Below are positions 1-8,279 of a stretch of 64,000 nt of DNA, piece after piece (position 1 is the stretch's first letter; every line of letters starts with the position of its first letter). The stretch spans positions 26,059 to 90,058 of the forward strand of contig CAYXEH010000005.1 in NCBI GenBank assembly GCA_964463915.1, written 5' to 3'. The translations under genes were made by a program, and so were the position numbers. The notes below the pieces were generated by a model. The model saw nothing but the letters and a program-made list of their open reading frames with translations, was not told the origin of the DNA and ran no database searches. Source of the stretch: PUPG01 sp964463915. GTDB lineage: Bacteria > Bacteroidota > Bacteroidia > Bacteroidales > UBA7960.

Positions 1-282
1 CACCACGAACTCGTTGCTGTTTATCGGAAGTGTGAACAATCCTGTAAATTAGGAGGCAGATTCTTTGAAAGCAAACAGGCTCACATAAACTCTGGCAGCA
101 GGTGGGCAGCTCAGGCGGCATCGGTACGATAACCTTTTTGTATGTTTAGACAATTTTGGCAGGGAATTTGCCGTGTCCTGAATAACAGATCTATAATGAA
201 AGATAAATAGTTCGGAGCCTGTAACAGGTTCTTTCGTATTGAAATTATTTGAAATTTACTTTTTCACTAAATACGCTTTTGT
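1..282. other. Upstream region without a recognised gene
   Basis: No convincing reading frame, RNA gene or repeat is visible. The last 60 bases before the lipoprotein gene are AT-rich, as expected for a Bacteroidota promoter region. No clean TAnnTTTG element at a plausible distance from the start could be fixed. The left end may hold the tail of a feature outside the window. Confidence 0.5.
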
Positions 283-1347
283 ATGAGAAACAAATTGATC
301 AGACTAATCCCTCTTAGCACCATCCTGGTTTTTGTGCTGGTTTTTTCCTATGGTTGCCTGGATGATGATGCCACAGAACTGCCTGCGGTGACAACTGCAC
401 CCGTGGAGGATGTGACGGCGATAAGTGCAACCGGTGGCGGTAGCGTTACCGATGATGGCGGTTCGATGATTACTGACCGTGGAGTGGTATGGAACACGTC
501 TCCCGATCCTACTTTGGAGGATAATGAGCAAAGAAAATCCGGAGGATCTGGTGTGGGAGATTTTGCCGTTACCCTCAGCGGATTGACTTCTTCCACTGAG
601 TACCATGTAAGGGCTTATGCCACCAATGTGGAGGGCACTAACTATGGGGAAAACGTGAGCTTTACTACCGATGACGTGGAAGGCGAAATGCTTTCACCAG
701 GGAATTGGGAAAATGCCTCGGCAGCACTTGTCTATTCCTGGTCTGATGAAGACGTTGAAAATCCGGGATATATATTCGGAACCAATGTTTATGGTGATGA
801 GGCTTACGGACAGGTGTTTGAGGAAGATGGAAATTTCACCATTACCGGTGCTTTTTTCTGGATTGGTGCCAGGAATGGAACTGAAGGCGATGTGGTTTTC
901 ACCATTTGGGATTTTGACGGAGAGGACCCGGGTGAGGTGCTGGGCTCCAAAACCATCCCAATGGAAGAGGTGGAAGCCTCAGAGGAACTGGGCGAGGCCA
1001 TGTGGGTTGAATTTGAAGAACCAGTGAATGTCAGCGGCAGCTTTATGATTGGTACTGACATATCAGATCTGGACGATTTTGTGTATGAAGAATACGGACT
1101 CGGGCATGTATCCTCTGAAAATGGAGACGGAATGGAGGCAGAACTTGCCTGGATCCGTGAGGCCGAAGGTGAGTGGGTACCTGTACTGAATTATGGGATG
1201 GATGTCGATATTGCCATATTCCCGCTTGCAGAAATGGCCGTGGGCAGTGACGAAAAGAAACTCACCCTTGTCGGCAAGTCTGCCCTGGACAGCAGGGCAA
1301 AAGAGCTTTCCGGACGGATCGCGGAAATTGAAAGAGACCGGCGCTGA
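283..1347 (+). CDS. Surface lipoprotein with a fibronectin-III-like domain
   Basis: A 354-residue protein with a lipoprotein signal peptide. A hydrophobic stretch ends in the lipobox SYGC with Cys25 as the lipidated residue, followed by LDDD; acidic residues just after the Cys resemble the Bacteroidota surface-export signal. Residues ~33-130 match the repeat module common in Bacteroidota surface proteins (GGGSVTDDGG, RGVVWNTSPDPT, LSGLTSSTEYHVRAYATN). Residues ~150-315 look like a beta-rich domain that I do not recognise. The C-terminus is charged and has no secretion-sorting domain. Probably an outer-membrane-anchored adhesin or binding protein; the ligand is unknown. It appears to be a single transcription unit. 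Confidence 0.75.
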   Translation: MRNKLIRLIPLSTILVFVLVFSYGCLDDDATELPAVTTAPVEDVTAISATGGGSVTDDGGSMITDRGVVWNTSPDPTLEDNEQRKSGGSGVGDFAVTLSGLTSSTEYHVRAYATNVEGTNYGENVSFTTDDVEGEMLSPGNWENASAALVYSWSDEDVENPGYIFGTNVYGDEAYGQVFEEDGNFTITGAFFWIGARNGTEGDVVFTIWDFDGEDPGEVLGSKTIPMEEVEASEELGEAMWVEFEEPVNVSGSFMIGTDISDLDDFVYEEYGLGHVSSENGDGMEAELAWIREAEGEWVPVLNYGMDVDIAIFPLAEMAVGSDEKKLTLVGKSALDSRAKELSGRIAEIERDRR

Positions 1348-1438
1348 TCTTTGGTGACCGGGTCATTCATTGCCGCCGTTTATCCGGCTGACTTCTTAAT
1401 TGACAACGGGGATCAGGAATCCTCCGTTAAATGATACA

Positions 1439-1471
1439 CATTGCACCCAGCCCATGGGCCCGGGTGCAATG
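1439..1471 (+). terminator. Stem-loop downstream of the lipoprotein gene
   Basis: A perfect 10-bp inverted repeat (CATTGCACCC / GGGTGCAATG) with a 13-base loop that itself contains CCCATGGG. It lies ~90 bases past the stop codon and no strong T-run follows. Terminator or RNA-stabilising hairpin by position only. The rest of 1348-1710 shows nothing beyond the fabD promoter element. Confidence 0.45.
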
Positions 1472-1662
1472 CATGTTTTGGTTCTCCCTGTTTGCTGACT
1501 GCTTTGCTGGTAGTTTTATTGGCCCTGCCTGGTCACGACGGGCTGTTGGCTTTTCTCCGATCATGCCAGCTGGCAGGCGACTAACCGTTTTTTGCCTGGC
1601 GTTCAGGGCCGGTGTCATCGGAGCAAACACTGTGACATGCAAAGGGATTCAGTTTGTTTCAT

Positions 1663-1670
1663 TATCTTTG
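1663..1670 (+). promoter_or_regulatory. Bacteroidota -7 element for fabD
   Basis: TATCTTTG matches the Bacteroidota sigma-ABfr -7 consensus TAnnTTTG. It lies 41 bases before the fabD ATG, giving a leader of about 35 bases. No clear -33 TTTG was found. Confidence 0.5.
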
Positions 1671-1710
1671 CGCTGCCAAAAGATGTTGATATAAATCTAA
1701 TTAATCAATC

Positions 1711-2589
1711 ATGAAAAAAGCATATGTATTTCCCGGACAGGGGGCACAGTTTGTGGGCATGGGTAAGGACCTTTACGACAATTCTTCCGAGGCTAAAGAG
1801 ATGTTTGAAAAAGCCAACGAGGTGCTGGGTTTCCGGATTACTGACCTGATGTTCGCAGGAACAGACGAAGATCTGAGGCAGACAAAGGTCACGCAACCCG
1901 CCATTTTTCTGCACTCTGTCATTCTTGCACATACCATGGGAGAAGATTTTCAGCCTGATATGGTAGCCGGTCATTCCCTGGGAGAGTTCTCTGCCCTGGT
2001 TGCTGCAAAGGCGCTGACGTTTGAAGAGGGGCTTGTACTGGTGTCCAAAAGGGCCCGGGCCATGCAGAAGGCTTGTGAAAAAGAGCCATCAACCATGGCT
2101 GCCATTATGGGTATGGACGATGAAGCTGTGGAAGGGATTTGTGAGGGCATCTCTGAGGTGGTTGTTCCGGCCAATTACAATAGCCCGGGACAGGTTGTCA
2201 TTTCGGGCAGTCATAAAGGGATTGAGGTTGCCTGTGAAAAACTGAAGGGAGCCGGTGCCAAACGTGCTTTGCCCCTGAAGGTTGGAGGAGCTTTTCATTC
2301 GCCACTTATGGAACCGGCCCGGGTGGAACTGGCCGAGGCCATTAACCAGGCTGTATTAAATGCACCTGTTTGTCCCATATACCAGAATGTGGATGCAAAA
2401 CCTGTGACCGATCCGGAAATCATCCGGAAAAATCTGGTTGACCAGCTCACCTCGCCGGTGCGCTGGACGCAGATCTCCCGGAATATGATTGACGATGGTG
2501 CCTCCGTTTTTGTAGAGGTAGGACCGGGCAAAGTACTCCAGGGATTGGTCAGGAAAGTTAACAAAGAAGTAGAAGCATACAGTGCCTGA
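1711..2589 (+). CDS. fabD: Malonyl-CoA:ACP transacylase
   Basis: Transfers malonyl from CoA to acyl carrier protein, the extender-loading step of type II fatty acid synthesis in the cytoplasm. The 292-residue length is normal. Diagnostic features are the N-terminal GQGAQFVGMG, the nucleophile elbow GHSLGEFSALVAA (Ser in GHSLG), and GAFHSPLM with the catalytic His. It is a monocistronic-looking gene, not beside other fab genes. The FAS-like cassette at 37.7-41.1 kb has no transacylase of its own, so this enzyme could load its ACP (inference). Confidence 0.95.
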   Translation: MKKAYVFPGQGAQFVGMGKDLYDNSSEAKEMFEKANEVLGFRITDLMFAGTDEDLRQTKVTQPAIFLHSVILAHTMGEDFQPDMVAGHSLGEFSALVAAKALTFEEGLVLVSKRARAMQKACEKEPSTMAAIMGMDDEAVEGICEGISEVVVPANYNSPGQVVISGSHKGIEVACEKLKGAGAKRALPLKVGGAFHSPLMEPARVELAEAINQAVLNAPVCPIYQNVDAKPVTDPEIIRKNLVDQLTSPVRWTQISRNMIDDGASVFVEVGPGKVLQGLVRKVNKEVEAYSA

Positions 2590-2596
2590 TAGAACA

Positions 2597-2629
2597 ATGC
2601 CTGGAAAAACCGGTCCGGGAACCAGGCAT
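2597..2629 (+). terminator. Stem-loop downstream of fabD
   Basis: Perfect 8-bp stem ATGCCTGG / CCAGGCAT with a 17-base loop, starting 8 bases after the fabD stop codon. Only a weak T-rich stretch follows, so intrinsic termination is plausible but not proven. Confidence 0.45.
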
Positions 2630-2685
2630 CCGGAGCCTTTATTCTACTAGGGTCTCAGGTCTTATTTTTTTTGATTTAAGCAACC

Positions 2686-3642
2686 ATGGTAGTCATTATT
2701 CTGTTTGTGATTGGCTTTTTGCTCCTGGTTTACGGGGCCAACTGGCTGGTAGACGGAGCCGCTTCCATTGCCAGAAAGCACCGGATTTCTCATGTGGTGA
2801 TCGGAATGACCATCGTTGCACTGGGAACTTCCGCCCCCGAACTGGTAGTGAACCTGATAGCCAGTTTCAAGGGTACCGCCGATGTGGCCCTGGGCAATAT
2901 ATTGGGAAGCAATGTTTCTAATCTCCTTCTGATACTGGGGCTGTCCGCCATTATTTTTCCGGTAATGGTCAATAATAATACTCTTTGGAAGGAAGTGCCG
3001 TTTGCATTGCTGGGCGCAGTGATAGTAGGGGTATTGGCCAATGATGTATTACTCGATGGCATAAGCCGCTCAATGATTTACAGGAGTGATGGGATCGTAC
3101 TGGTGTCATTCTTCTTGCTTTTTATGTATTATGCTTTCGGGATTGCCCGGTCGGTAGACAATGATCCCGATATTCCGACCAGGGAGTACCCGCTGTGGAG
3201 GGCCGTGCTGATGGTGCTTGGCGGTATCGCGGCCCTGATAGTCGGTGGGCGGTGGATCGTGGATGGGGCGGTGGAGATTGCCTCTATGCTGGGAATGAGT
3301 GAGGCGGTGGTCAGCCTGACAATCGTTGCCCTTGGAACCTCCCTGCCCGAACTGGCCACCTGCGTGGCCGCGGCAATGAAACGCAATGCAGGCATCGTAA
3401 TCGGAAACGTGTTGGGTTCCAATATTTTCAATGTATTCTTTGTGCTGGGTACCAGCGCGGTGATCAAACCCCTGCCGTTTAACAATGCACTTAACTTCGA
3501 TATTCTGGTGGGTGTGGGGGCGGTGCTGTTGCTGTGGGCCCTGCTGATGACCTCAGGGACAAAAATCGTCCGGCGATGGCACGGGGTGCTTTTTGTTATT
3601 CTTTATATCGCCTACATCACTACCCTGGTGATCAGGGGGTGA
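2686..3642 (+). CDS. Na+/Ca2+ antiporter, CaCA family (YrbG-like)
   Basis: An inner-membrane cation antiporter, 318 residues. The two inverted CaCA repeats are both visible. Repeat 1 has ALGTSAPELVVN and GNILGSNVSNLLLILG; repeat 2 has ALGTSLPELATC and GNVLGSNIFNVFFVLG. The acidic residues in the two GTS-PE motifs coordinate the transported ion in the family. About ten hydrophobic segments are present. The ion is assigned from family knowledge (sodium-driven calcium extrusion). It stands alone between fabD and an intergenic repeat block. Confidence 0.9.
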   Translation: MVVIILFVIGFLLLVYGANWLVDGAASIARKHRISHVVIGMTIVALGTSAPELVVNLIASFKGTADVALGNILGSNVSNLLLILGLSAIIFPVMVNNNTLWKEVPFALLGAVIVGVLANDVLLDGISRSMIYRSDGIVLVSFFLLFMYYAFGIARSVDNDPDIPTREYPLWRAVLMVLGGIAALIVGGRWIVDGAVEIASMLGMSEAVVSLTIVALGTSLPELATCVAAAMKRNAGIVIGNVLGSNIFNVFFVLGTSAVIKPLPFNNALNFDILVGVGAVLLLWALLMTSGTKIVRRWHGVLFVILYIAYITTLVIRG

Positions 3643-3667
3643 GTAACGTGGGCCCCTGGTAACGTGG

Positions 3668-3684
3668 GACCCCTTCGGGGTCCG
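3668..3684 (+). terminator. Hairpin after the antiporter gene
   Basis: GGACCCC-TTC-GGGGTCC forms a perfect 7-bp stem with a tight loop 25 bases after the stop. It is preceded by a short direct repeat (GTAACGTGGG twice). Similar CTTCG or CGAAG hairpins occur at 6287, 6315, 6515, 14753 and 49472. Confidence 0.5.
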
Positions 3685-3835
3685 GGCCGGTGCGCATACC
3701 AGCACCCAAATCAAGGCCCTTGCCGGAGCCTGGGTCAGAGCCCATGACGGGGTCCGGGCCGGTGCGCATACCAGCACCCAAATCAAGGCCTTTGCCGGAG
3801 CCCTGGGTCAGAGCTCATGACGGGGTCCGGGCCGG
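3677..3835. repeat. 72-73 bp tandem direct repeat
   Basis: Two near-identical units start at 3677 and 3749, each beginning GGGGTCCGGGCCGG and running through CAGCACCCAAATCAAGG and GGGTCAGAG. A third, partial unit starts at 3822. The block is GC-richer than its surroundings and fills the space between the antiporter and the convergent rfbB gene. No coding function is evident. Confidence 0.85.
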
Positions 3836-3898
3836 CGTTCAAATCGAATCTCAATGCCAGCGCTCAGCCCGGGGCGCGGCGTGCAGTCCAAGCCTGGG

Positions 3899-4951
3899 TC
3901 AGCTTTCGTATTGTTTGCGGTAGTATGCCTGGTAGGCCCCTGAGGTGACCTGGCGCAGCCATTCTTCATTGTTCAGGTACCAGTCAACGGTCTTTTCCAG
4001 CCCTTCTTCGAAAGTCACCGACGGGGTCCAGCCTAGTTCCTTCTGCAGTTTTCCGGCGTCAATGGCATAGCGAAGGTCATGTCCGGCCCGGTCTTTCACA
4101 AACGTGATCAGCCCTTCAGATGCTCCCGGATCCCTTCCGAGTTTCTTATCCATAATCCTGCACAACAGCCTGATCAGATCAATATTTTTCCATTCGTTAT
4201 GACCACCGATGTTATAGGTCTCACCCAATCTGCCTTTTTCCAGTATCAGGTCAATGGCAGCCGCATGATCCTCCACATACAACCAATCGCGTACATTCTC
4301 CCCTTTTCCGTAAACCGGAAGGGGCTTTTTGTGGATAATATTGTTGATGAATAAAGGAATCAGCTTTTCCGGAAACTGGTGAGACCCGTAGTTGTTGGAA
4401 CAATTTGACAGGATGACAGGGAGTCCGTAAGTGTGGTACCAGGCCCGTACAAAGTGATCGCTGGAAGCCTTGGAAGCTGAGTAAGGGCTGCGCGGATCAT
4501 AAGGGGTCTCCTCGGTAAAAAGGCCCTTGTCACCCAGAGATCCGTATACCTCATCAGTACTGATATGATAGAAGCGTTCCTTGTCATAAGGTTTTTTCCA
4601 GAAATGACGGGCGGCATTCAACAGGTTGACCGTGCCCAGCACATTGGTGGTTACAAAATCCATCGGGCTGGCGATGGAACGGTCTACATGTGATTCGGCG
4701 GCCAGATGAATGACAGTGTCGAACTGATATTCTTCAAACAGGGAGAAGACCTGGTCTGCGTTTACAATATCACCCTTGATGAAATGGTAGTTCGGCCGCT
4801 CTTCAATATCTTTCAGGTTCAACAGGTTACCTGCGTAGGTCAGTGCATCAAGATTGACAATGGTACTGCTTCTGTATTTGTTGACAAACAACCTTACCAC
4901 ATGGGAACCGATGAATCCGGCACCGCCGGTAATGAGGATTTTTTTTGACAT
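3899..4951 (-). CDS. rfbB: dTDP-glucose 4,6-dehydratase
   Basis: Converts dTDP-glucose to dTDP-4-keto-6-deoxyglucose, the entry to dTDP-deoxysugars for surface polysaccharide. An extended SDR of 350 residues. NAD-binding GGAGFIGSH is at the N-terminus. The dehydratase triad region is STDEVYG, with YSASK carrying the catalytic Tyr/Lys. Substrate-site motifs include NCSNNYGSHQFPEKLIP and VRDWLYVEDH. The start is placed at the ATG of MSKKILITGG; a second in-frame ATG lies 9 bases upstream. It is the last gene of the nucleotide-sugar operon. The rfbA, rfbC and rfbD partners are not in the window. Confidence 0.92.
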   Translation of the reverse strand: MSKKILITGGAGFIGSHVVRLFVNKYRSSTIVNLDALTYAGNLLNLKDIEERPNYHFIKGDIVNADQVFSLFEEYQFDTVIHLAAESHVDRSIASPMDFVTTNVLGTVNLLNAARHFWKKPYDKERFYHISTDEVYGSLGDKGLFTEETPYDPRSPYSASKASSDHFVRAWYHTYGLPVILSNCSNNYGSHQFPEKLIPLFINNIIHKKPLPVYGKGENVRDWLYVEDHAAAIDLILEKGRLGETYNIGGHNEWKNIDLIRLLCRIMDKKLGRDPGASEGLITFVKDRAGHDLRYAIDAGKLQKELGWTPSVTFEEGLEKTVDWYLNNEEWLRQVTSGAYQAYYRKQYES

Positions 4952-4974
4952 AATATGCAAGGTTTTAAACCGGC

Positions 4975-6270
4975 CTAGAAACTCCAGTAGGTCATCTCTT
5001 TGATTCTATTGCGATAACTTCCTTTAATGTCAATCAGGATCCCTTTGCCGCTTTCCTTCATCAGTGAGTGGAAATATTCTTCCGTCAGATCCAGATAAGG
5101 CTTATGATTGACTGCTGCCACCACGGCATCATAGTCACGGTCGGGCTTTTCCACCAGGGAAAAGCCGTATTCTTCTTCCACTTCCTTATTGTCAGCGAAG
5201 GGATCCGTTACATCCACACGTACCCCGTAACTCCTGAGTTCATTAATCAGGTCAGAAACCCGGGAGTTTCTGATGTCACTGACATTCTCCTTGAAAGTTA
5301 CACCCATTACCAGCACCTTGGTCTGAAGAATGTTTTTTCCGGCGGCGATCAGTTTTTTGACCAGCTGTTTGGCCGCATAGAACCCCATGGAGTCATTGAC
5401 AAAACGACCTGAGTTGATTACCTGTGCGTGATACCTGTACTCTTTGGCTTTATAGACGAGATAATATGGATCTACCCCGATGCAGTGGCCGCCCACCAGC
5501 CCGGGATAGAACTTCAGGAAATTCCATTTTGTGCCTGCTGCCTCCAGGACGTCGTAGGTGTTGATGCCCATCCTGTTGAAAATAATGGACAATTCGTTCA
5601 TCAGGGCAATGTTTACGTCACGCTGGGTGTTTTCAATGATCTTGGCCGCCTCGGCTACCTTGATCGAAGGGGCGCGGTGCACGCCATTTTCCATGATGAG
5701 TTCATAGGTTTTGGCAATGTTTTCCAGGGATTCATCATCACAACCGGAAACCACCTTGGTAATGGTGGTGAGAGTGTTTTTTTTGTCACCCGGGTTGATC
5801 CGCTCAGGAGAAAAGCCCACCTTAAAGTCACGGCCTGCTTTCAATCCTGACATTTCTTCCAGTAACGGGATGCAGTCTTCTTCCGTAGCCCCGGGATAAA
5901 CGGTGGACTCATATACCACATAATCACCTTTTTTTAGGATTTTTCCGACACTTCTTGTGGCGGAAAACAGCGGCCGAAGGTCCGGCAGATTATGGTCGTC
6001 GATGGGAGTGGGAACACCCACCACATGGAAATTAGCGGCGGCGAGGTCATTTGGATCGGAAGTGAAGGTGATGTCACATCCTTCAAAGGCTTCGGCCGCT
6101 AATTCACGGCTCGGATCCTCATGATTGCGCATCATTTCCACGCGATCTTCTTTAATGTCAAAACCGATCACTTTTGTTTTTCTTGCGAATTCCAGTGCAA
6201 GGGGAAGACCCACATAACCCAGGCCGACGACTGATAAAATGGCTTCTTTTGCAATTAATTTTTCGTACAT
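4975..6270 (-). CDS. UDP-N-acetylhexosamine 6-dehydrogenase (TviB/WbpO type)
   Basis: A UDP-sugar dehydrogenase of 431 residues that oxidises C6 of a UDP-HexNAc to the uronic acid in two NAD+-dependent steps. N-terminal Rossmann motif is VVGLGYVGLPLA. The middle has ESTVYPGAT and GFSPERINPGD. The catalytic Cys is C263 in PGLVGGHCIGVDPYYL, the form typical of TviB/VipA/WbpO rather than UDP-glucose dehydrogenases. The C-terminal UDP-binding domain contains GVTFKENVSDIRNS. It lies downstream of the WbpE-like and WbpD-like genes, separated from them by a repeat-rich 285-base gap, which fits a 2,3-diacetamido-uronate pathway. The exact epimer is not determinable. Confidence 0.88.
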   Translation of the reverse strand: MYEKLIAKEAILSVVGLGYVGLPLALEFARKTKVIGFDIKEDRVEMMRNHEDPSRELAAEAFEGCDITFTSDPNDLAAANFHVVGVPTPIDDHNLPDLRPLFSATRSVGKILKKGDYVVYESTVYPGATEEDCIPLLEEMSGLKAGRDFKVGFSPERINPGDKKNTLTTITKVVSGCDDESLENIAKTYELIMENGVHRAPSIKVAEAAKIIENTQRDVNIALMNELSIIFNRMGINTYDVLEAAGTKWNFLKFYPGLVGGHCIGVDPYYLVYKAKEYRYHAQVINSGRFVNDSMGFYAAKQLVKKLIAAGKNILQTKVLVMGVTFKENVSDIRNSRVSDLINELRSYGVRVDVTDPFADNKEVEEEYGFSLVEKPDRDYDAVVAAVNHKPYLDLTEEYFHSLMKESGKGILIDIKGSYRNRIKEMTYWSF

Positions 6271-6286
6271 ATAGCTATTGGTGTTT

Positions 6287-6329
6287 GACCCCTTCGGGGT
6301 CGTTATTAATATCTGCCCCCTTCGGGGTC
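6287..6329. repeat. Tandem CTTCG hairpins upstream of the UDP-sugar dehydrogenase
   Basis: Two hairpins 28 bases apart: GACCCCTTCGGGGTC at 6287-6301 and GCCCCCTTCGGGGTC at 6315-6329. They lie 17 bases upstream of the dehydrogenase start and downstream of the 64-bp repeat block. They could terminate read-through or modulate the leader. A degenerate relative lies near 28300. Confidence 0.7.
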
Positions 6330-6335
6330 GTTACC

Positions 6336-6512
6336 ATCTGACCAACAATCACTTTGTCACTTCCCCAGAACATCGGGCAACTTTCCCAATACTCCGCCCA
6401 TGAAAACCAACAACTTCGTAACCCGTTTACCATTCCGTCAGTCTTTTCCCCTCGCTCCGTCTATGAGAACCAACAATCGTGATGGGCACCAGGCCCGACA
6501 AACCAACAACCG
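6336..6512 (-). repeat. 64-bp interspersed tandem repeat, locus A
   Basis: Read on the minus strand, the motif TTGTTGGTT(C/T)TCAT recurs at 6503, 6470, 6407 and 6342 (plus-strand positions of CCAACA). Spacings are 33, 63 and 65 bases. The same motif with exact 64-base spacing occurs at 49317-49450 and 36862-36933. The array is immediately downstream of the N-acetyltransferase gene and its hairpin. No coding potential is apparent. Confidence 0.8.
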
Positions 6513-6514
6513 GA

Positions 6515-6529
6515 GGGTGCGAAGCACCC
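6515..6529 (-). terminator. CTTCG hairpin after the N-acetyltransferase gene
   Basis: GGGTGC-GAA-GCACCC is a perfect 6-bp stem, read as GGGTGCTTCGCACCC on the transcribed minus strand. It lies 26 bases past the stop codon and is followed directly by the first copy of the GTTGTTGGTT repeat. The same hairpin-then-repeat order is found after the gene ending at 49488. Confidence 0.55.
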
Positions 6530-6555
6530 GCTAACCGGAGACGCTTCAGTGCCGA

Positions 6556-7146
6556 CTAAACCTTCCTGACTTTGCCATTGTCCAGCCTGTATTGCTCCTT
6601 GCTTTCGGGGCAAATAGCAAGTCCTTCGGTATCGAAATACAACCGATGGCCGTATTCGCTCATCCAGCCGGCATGTTTGGCCGGGTTGCCCACCACCAGT
6701 GCATAAGGTGGCACGTTTTTGGTAACCACTGCACCGGCCCCGATAAAGGCAAATTTCCCGATCTCGATGCCGCATACCACCGTGGCATTGGCTCCGATGG
6801 TGGCTCCGTGCCGCACCATGGTTGTTACATATTCATTGCGGCGCACCACGGCGCTGCGTGGATTCACAATGTTGGTGAAAACCATGGATGGCCCCAGGAA
6901 AACGTCATTCTCACAAACAACGCCGGTATAGATGGATACATTGTTCTGTACCTTGACATTGTTGCCCAGCTTCACGCCGGGCGACACCACTACGTTTTGT
7001 CCGAAATTGCAACGCTCTCCGATCTCGCAATCGGTCATAATGTGAGAAAAATGCCATATTTTGGTTCCCTTGCCGATTGTACAGCCTGGGTCAATTACGG
7101 CAGTTTCATGGCTGAAATAGTCTTGTTGTGGTTTTTCTGTACTCAT
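6556..7146 (-). CDS. UDP-amino-sugar N-acetyltransferase, left-handed beta-helix (WbpD/WlbB-like)
   Basis: A 196-residue hexapeptide-repeat acyltransferase. The imperfect (I/V)GxxxxI repeats run through residues ~15-150 (for example IGKGTKIWHFSHI, IGANATVVCG, IGKFAFIGAGAVVTKNVP) and the end has VVGNPAKHAGW. WbpD/WlbB enzymes acetylate the 3-amino group of UDP-GlcNAc(3NH2)A. The start codon overlaps the stop of the upstream aminotransferase (ATGA), indicating translational coupling. That neighbour, a WbpE-like transaminase making the 3-amino group, supports the substrate assignment. Confidence 0.85.
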   Translation of the reverse strand: MSTEKPQQDYFSHETAVIDPGCTIGKGTKIWHFSHIMTDCEIGERCNFGQNVVVSPGVKLGNNVKVQNNVSIYTGVVCENDVFLGPSMVFTNIVNPRSAVVRRNEYVTTMVRHGATIGANATVVCGIEIGKFAFIGAGAVVTKNVPPYALVVGNPAKHAGWMSEYGHRLYFDTEGLAICPESKEQYRLDNGKVRKV

Positions 7147-8279
7147 GCCTTTTCTTTAAAGAACGACAATACATTTTCAGTAATATAAACCAGCTGCTCT
7201 TCATCCAGGTCGGTGTGCATGGGCAGGGAGATTACCTGCCTGCTCAGCTCTTCCGTTACCGGGAAATCGCCTTCTTTGTATCTTGGATCATCATATGCCT
7301 TTTGCATGTGCATGGGCACCGGGTAGTAGACCATGGCAGGTATTTCTTTTTCCTTCAGGTATTCCTGCAGGGCGAAACGGTCAATGCCCATTGTTTTCAA
7401 GGTGTACTGATGAAAGACATGGGTCGAAAACCGGCTACGCGCAGGTGTGATCAGTCCGGGCTGACCCGCGAAAGCCGCATCGTAATAATCTGCCGCCTTT
7501 CTCCTGGCCGCCGCATATTCGTCCAGGTGACGGAGCTTAATGCGCAGAATGGCTGCCTGGATGCTGTCCAGCCTGGAGTTTACCCCTACGCTGTCGTGAT
7601 AATAGCGGGTTTCCATGCCATGATTCACGATAACTTTAAGTTTTTGGGCCAGTTTATCATCATTGGTGAACAGGGCCCCGCCATCTCCGTAACAACCCAG
7701 ATTTTTGGAGGGAAAAAACGAAGTGCAGCCGATGTGCCCGATGGTCCCGGTTTTTTGTCTTGTCTTATCAGGAAAGATATAGTCTGCCCCAATGGCCTGG
7801 GCATTGTCTTCAATAATGTACAGGTTATACTCTTGTGCAATGTCAAGTACCGGATCCATATGTACACTTTGTCCGAAGAGGTGTACCGGAACCACTGCTT
7901 TGGTTTTCGGTGTGATGGCTTTGCGGAATGCCTCAGGGTTCATATTGAAAGTGCCGGGATCCACATCGACCAGAACCGGTGTAAGACCGAGCAGTGCAAT
8001 CACTTCCACGGTGGCCACAAAAGTGAAGGATGTGGTGATCACCTCGTCACCGGGTTTTAGATCCAAAGCCATCATGGCCACCTGAAGGGCGTCTGTGCCG
8101 TTGCCGCAGGGAATTACGTGCTTTACGCCCAGGTAGGTCTCCAGTTCCTCCCGGAAAGCGTGTACTTCGGGCCCGTTAATGTATTTGGTGGAGCGGATGA
8201 CCTCCAATACAGCGTTGTCAATTTCCGGCCGGATCTTTTCGTACTGGCGTTTCAGGTCTACCATTTGAATTTTTTCCAT
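7143..8279 (-). CDS. DegT/DnrJ/EryC1 aminotransferase (WbpE/WlbC-like)
   Basis: A PLP-dependent sugar aminotransferase of 378 residues, likely acting on a 3-keto UDP-sugar uronate to give the 3-amino sugar. Family motifs are NGTDALQVAMMAL (phosphate loop), TSFTFVATVE, VHLFGQ, EDNAQAIGADY, and SFFPSKNLGCYGDGG with Lys192 as the Schiff-base residue. It is the first gene of the operon and overlaps the acetyltransferase by 4 bases. The oxidoreductase that would supply the keto substrate (WbpB/WlbA type) is not in the window. Confidence 0.88.
   Translation of the reverse strand: MEKIQMVDLKRQYEKIRPEIDNAVLEVIRSTKYINGPEVHAFREELETYLGVKHVIPCGNGTDALQVAMMALDLKPGDEVITTSFTFVATVEVIALLGLTPVLVDVDPGTFNMNPEAFRKAITPKTKAVVPVHLFGQSVHMDPVLDIAQEYNLYIIEDNAQAIGADYIFPDKTRQKTGTIGHIGCTSFFPSKNLGCYGDGGALFTNDDKLAQKLKVIVNHGMETRYYHDSVGVNSRLDSIQAAILRIKLRHLDEYAAARRKAADYYDAAFAGQPGLITPARSRFSTHVFHQYTLKTMGIDRFALQEYLKEKEIPAMVYYPVPMHMQKAYDDPRYKEGDFPVTEELSRQVISLPMHTDLDEEQLVYITENVLSFFKEKA

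Noticed and set aside
6461..6775. Open frame ending in GCFAPSGCWFVGPGAHHD
   Set aside because: It is out of frame with the real N-acetyltransferase gene and its C-terminal part is only a translation of the 64-bp repeats and hairpin.
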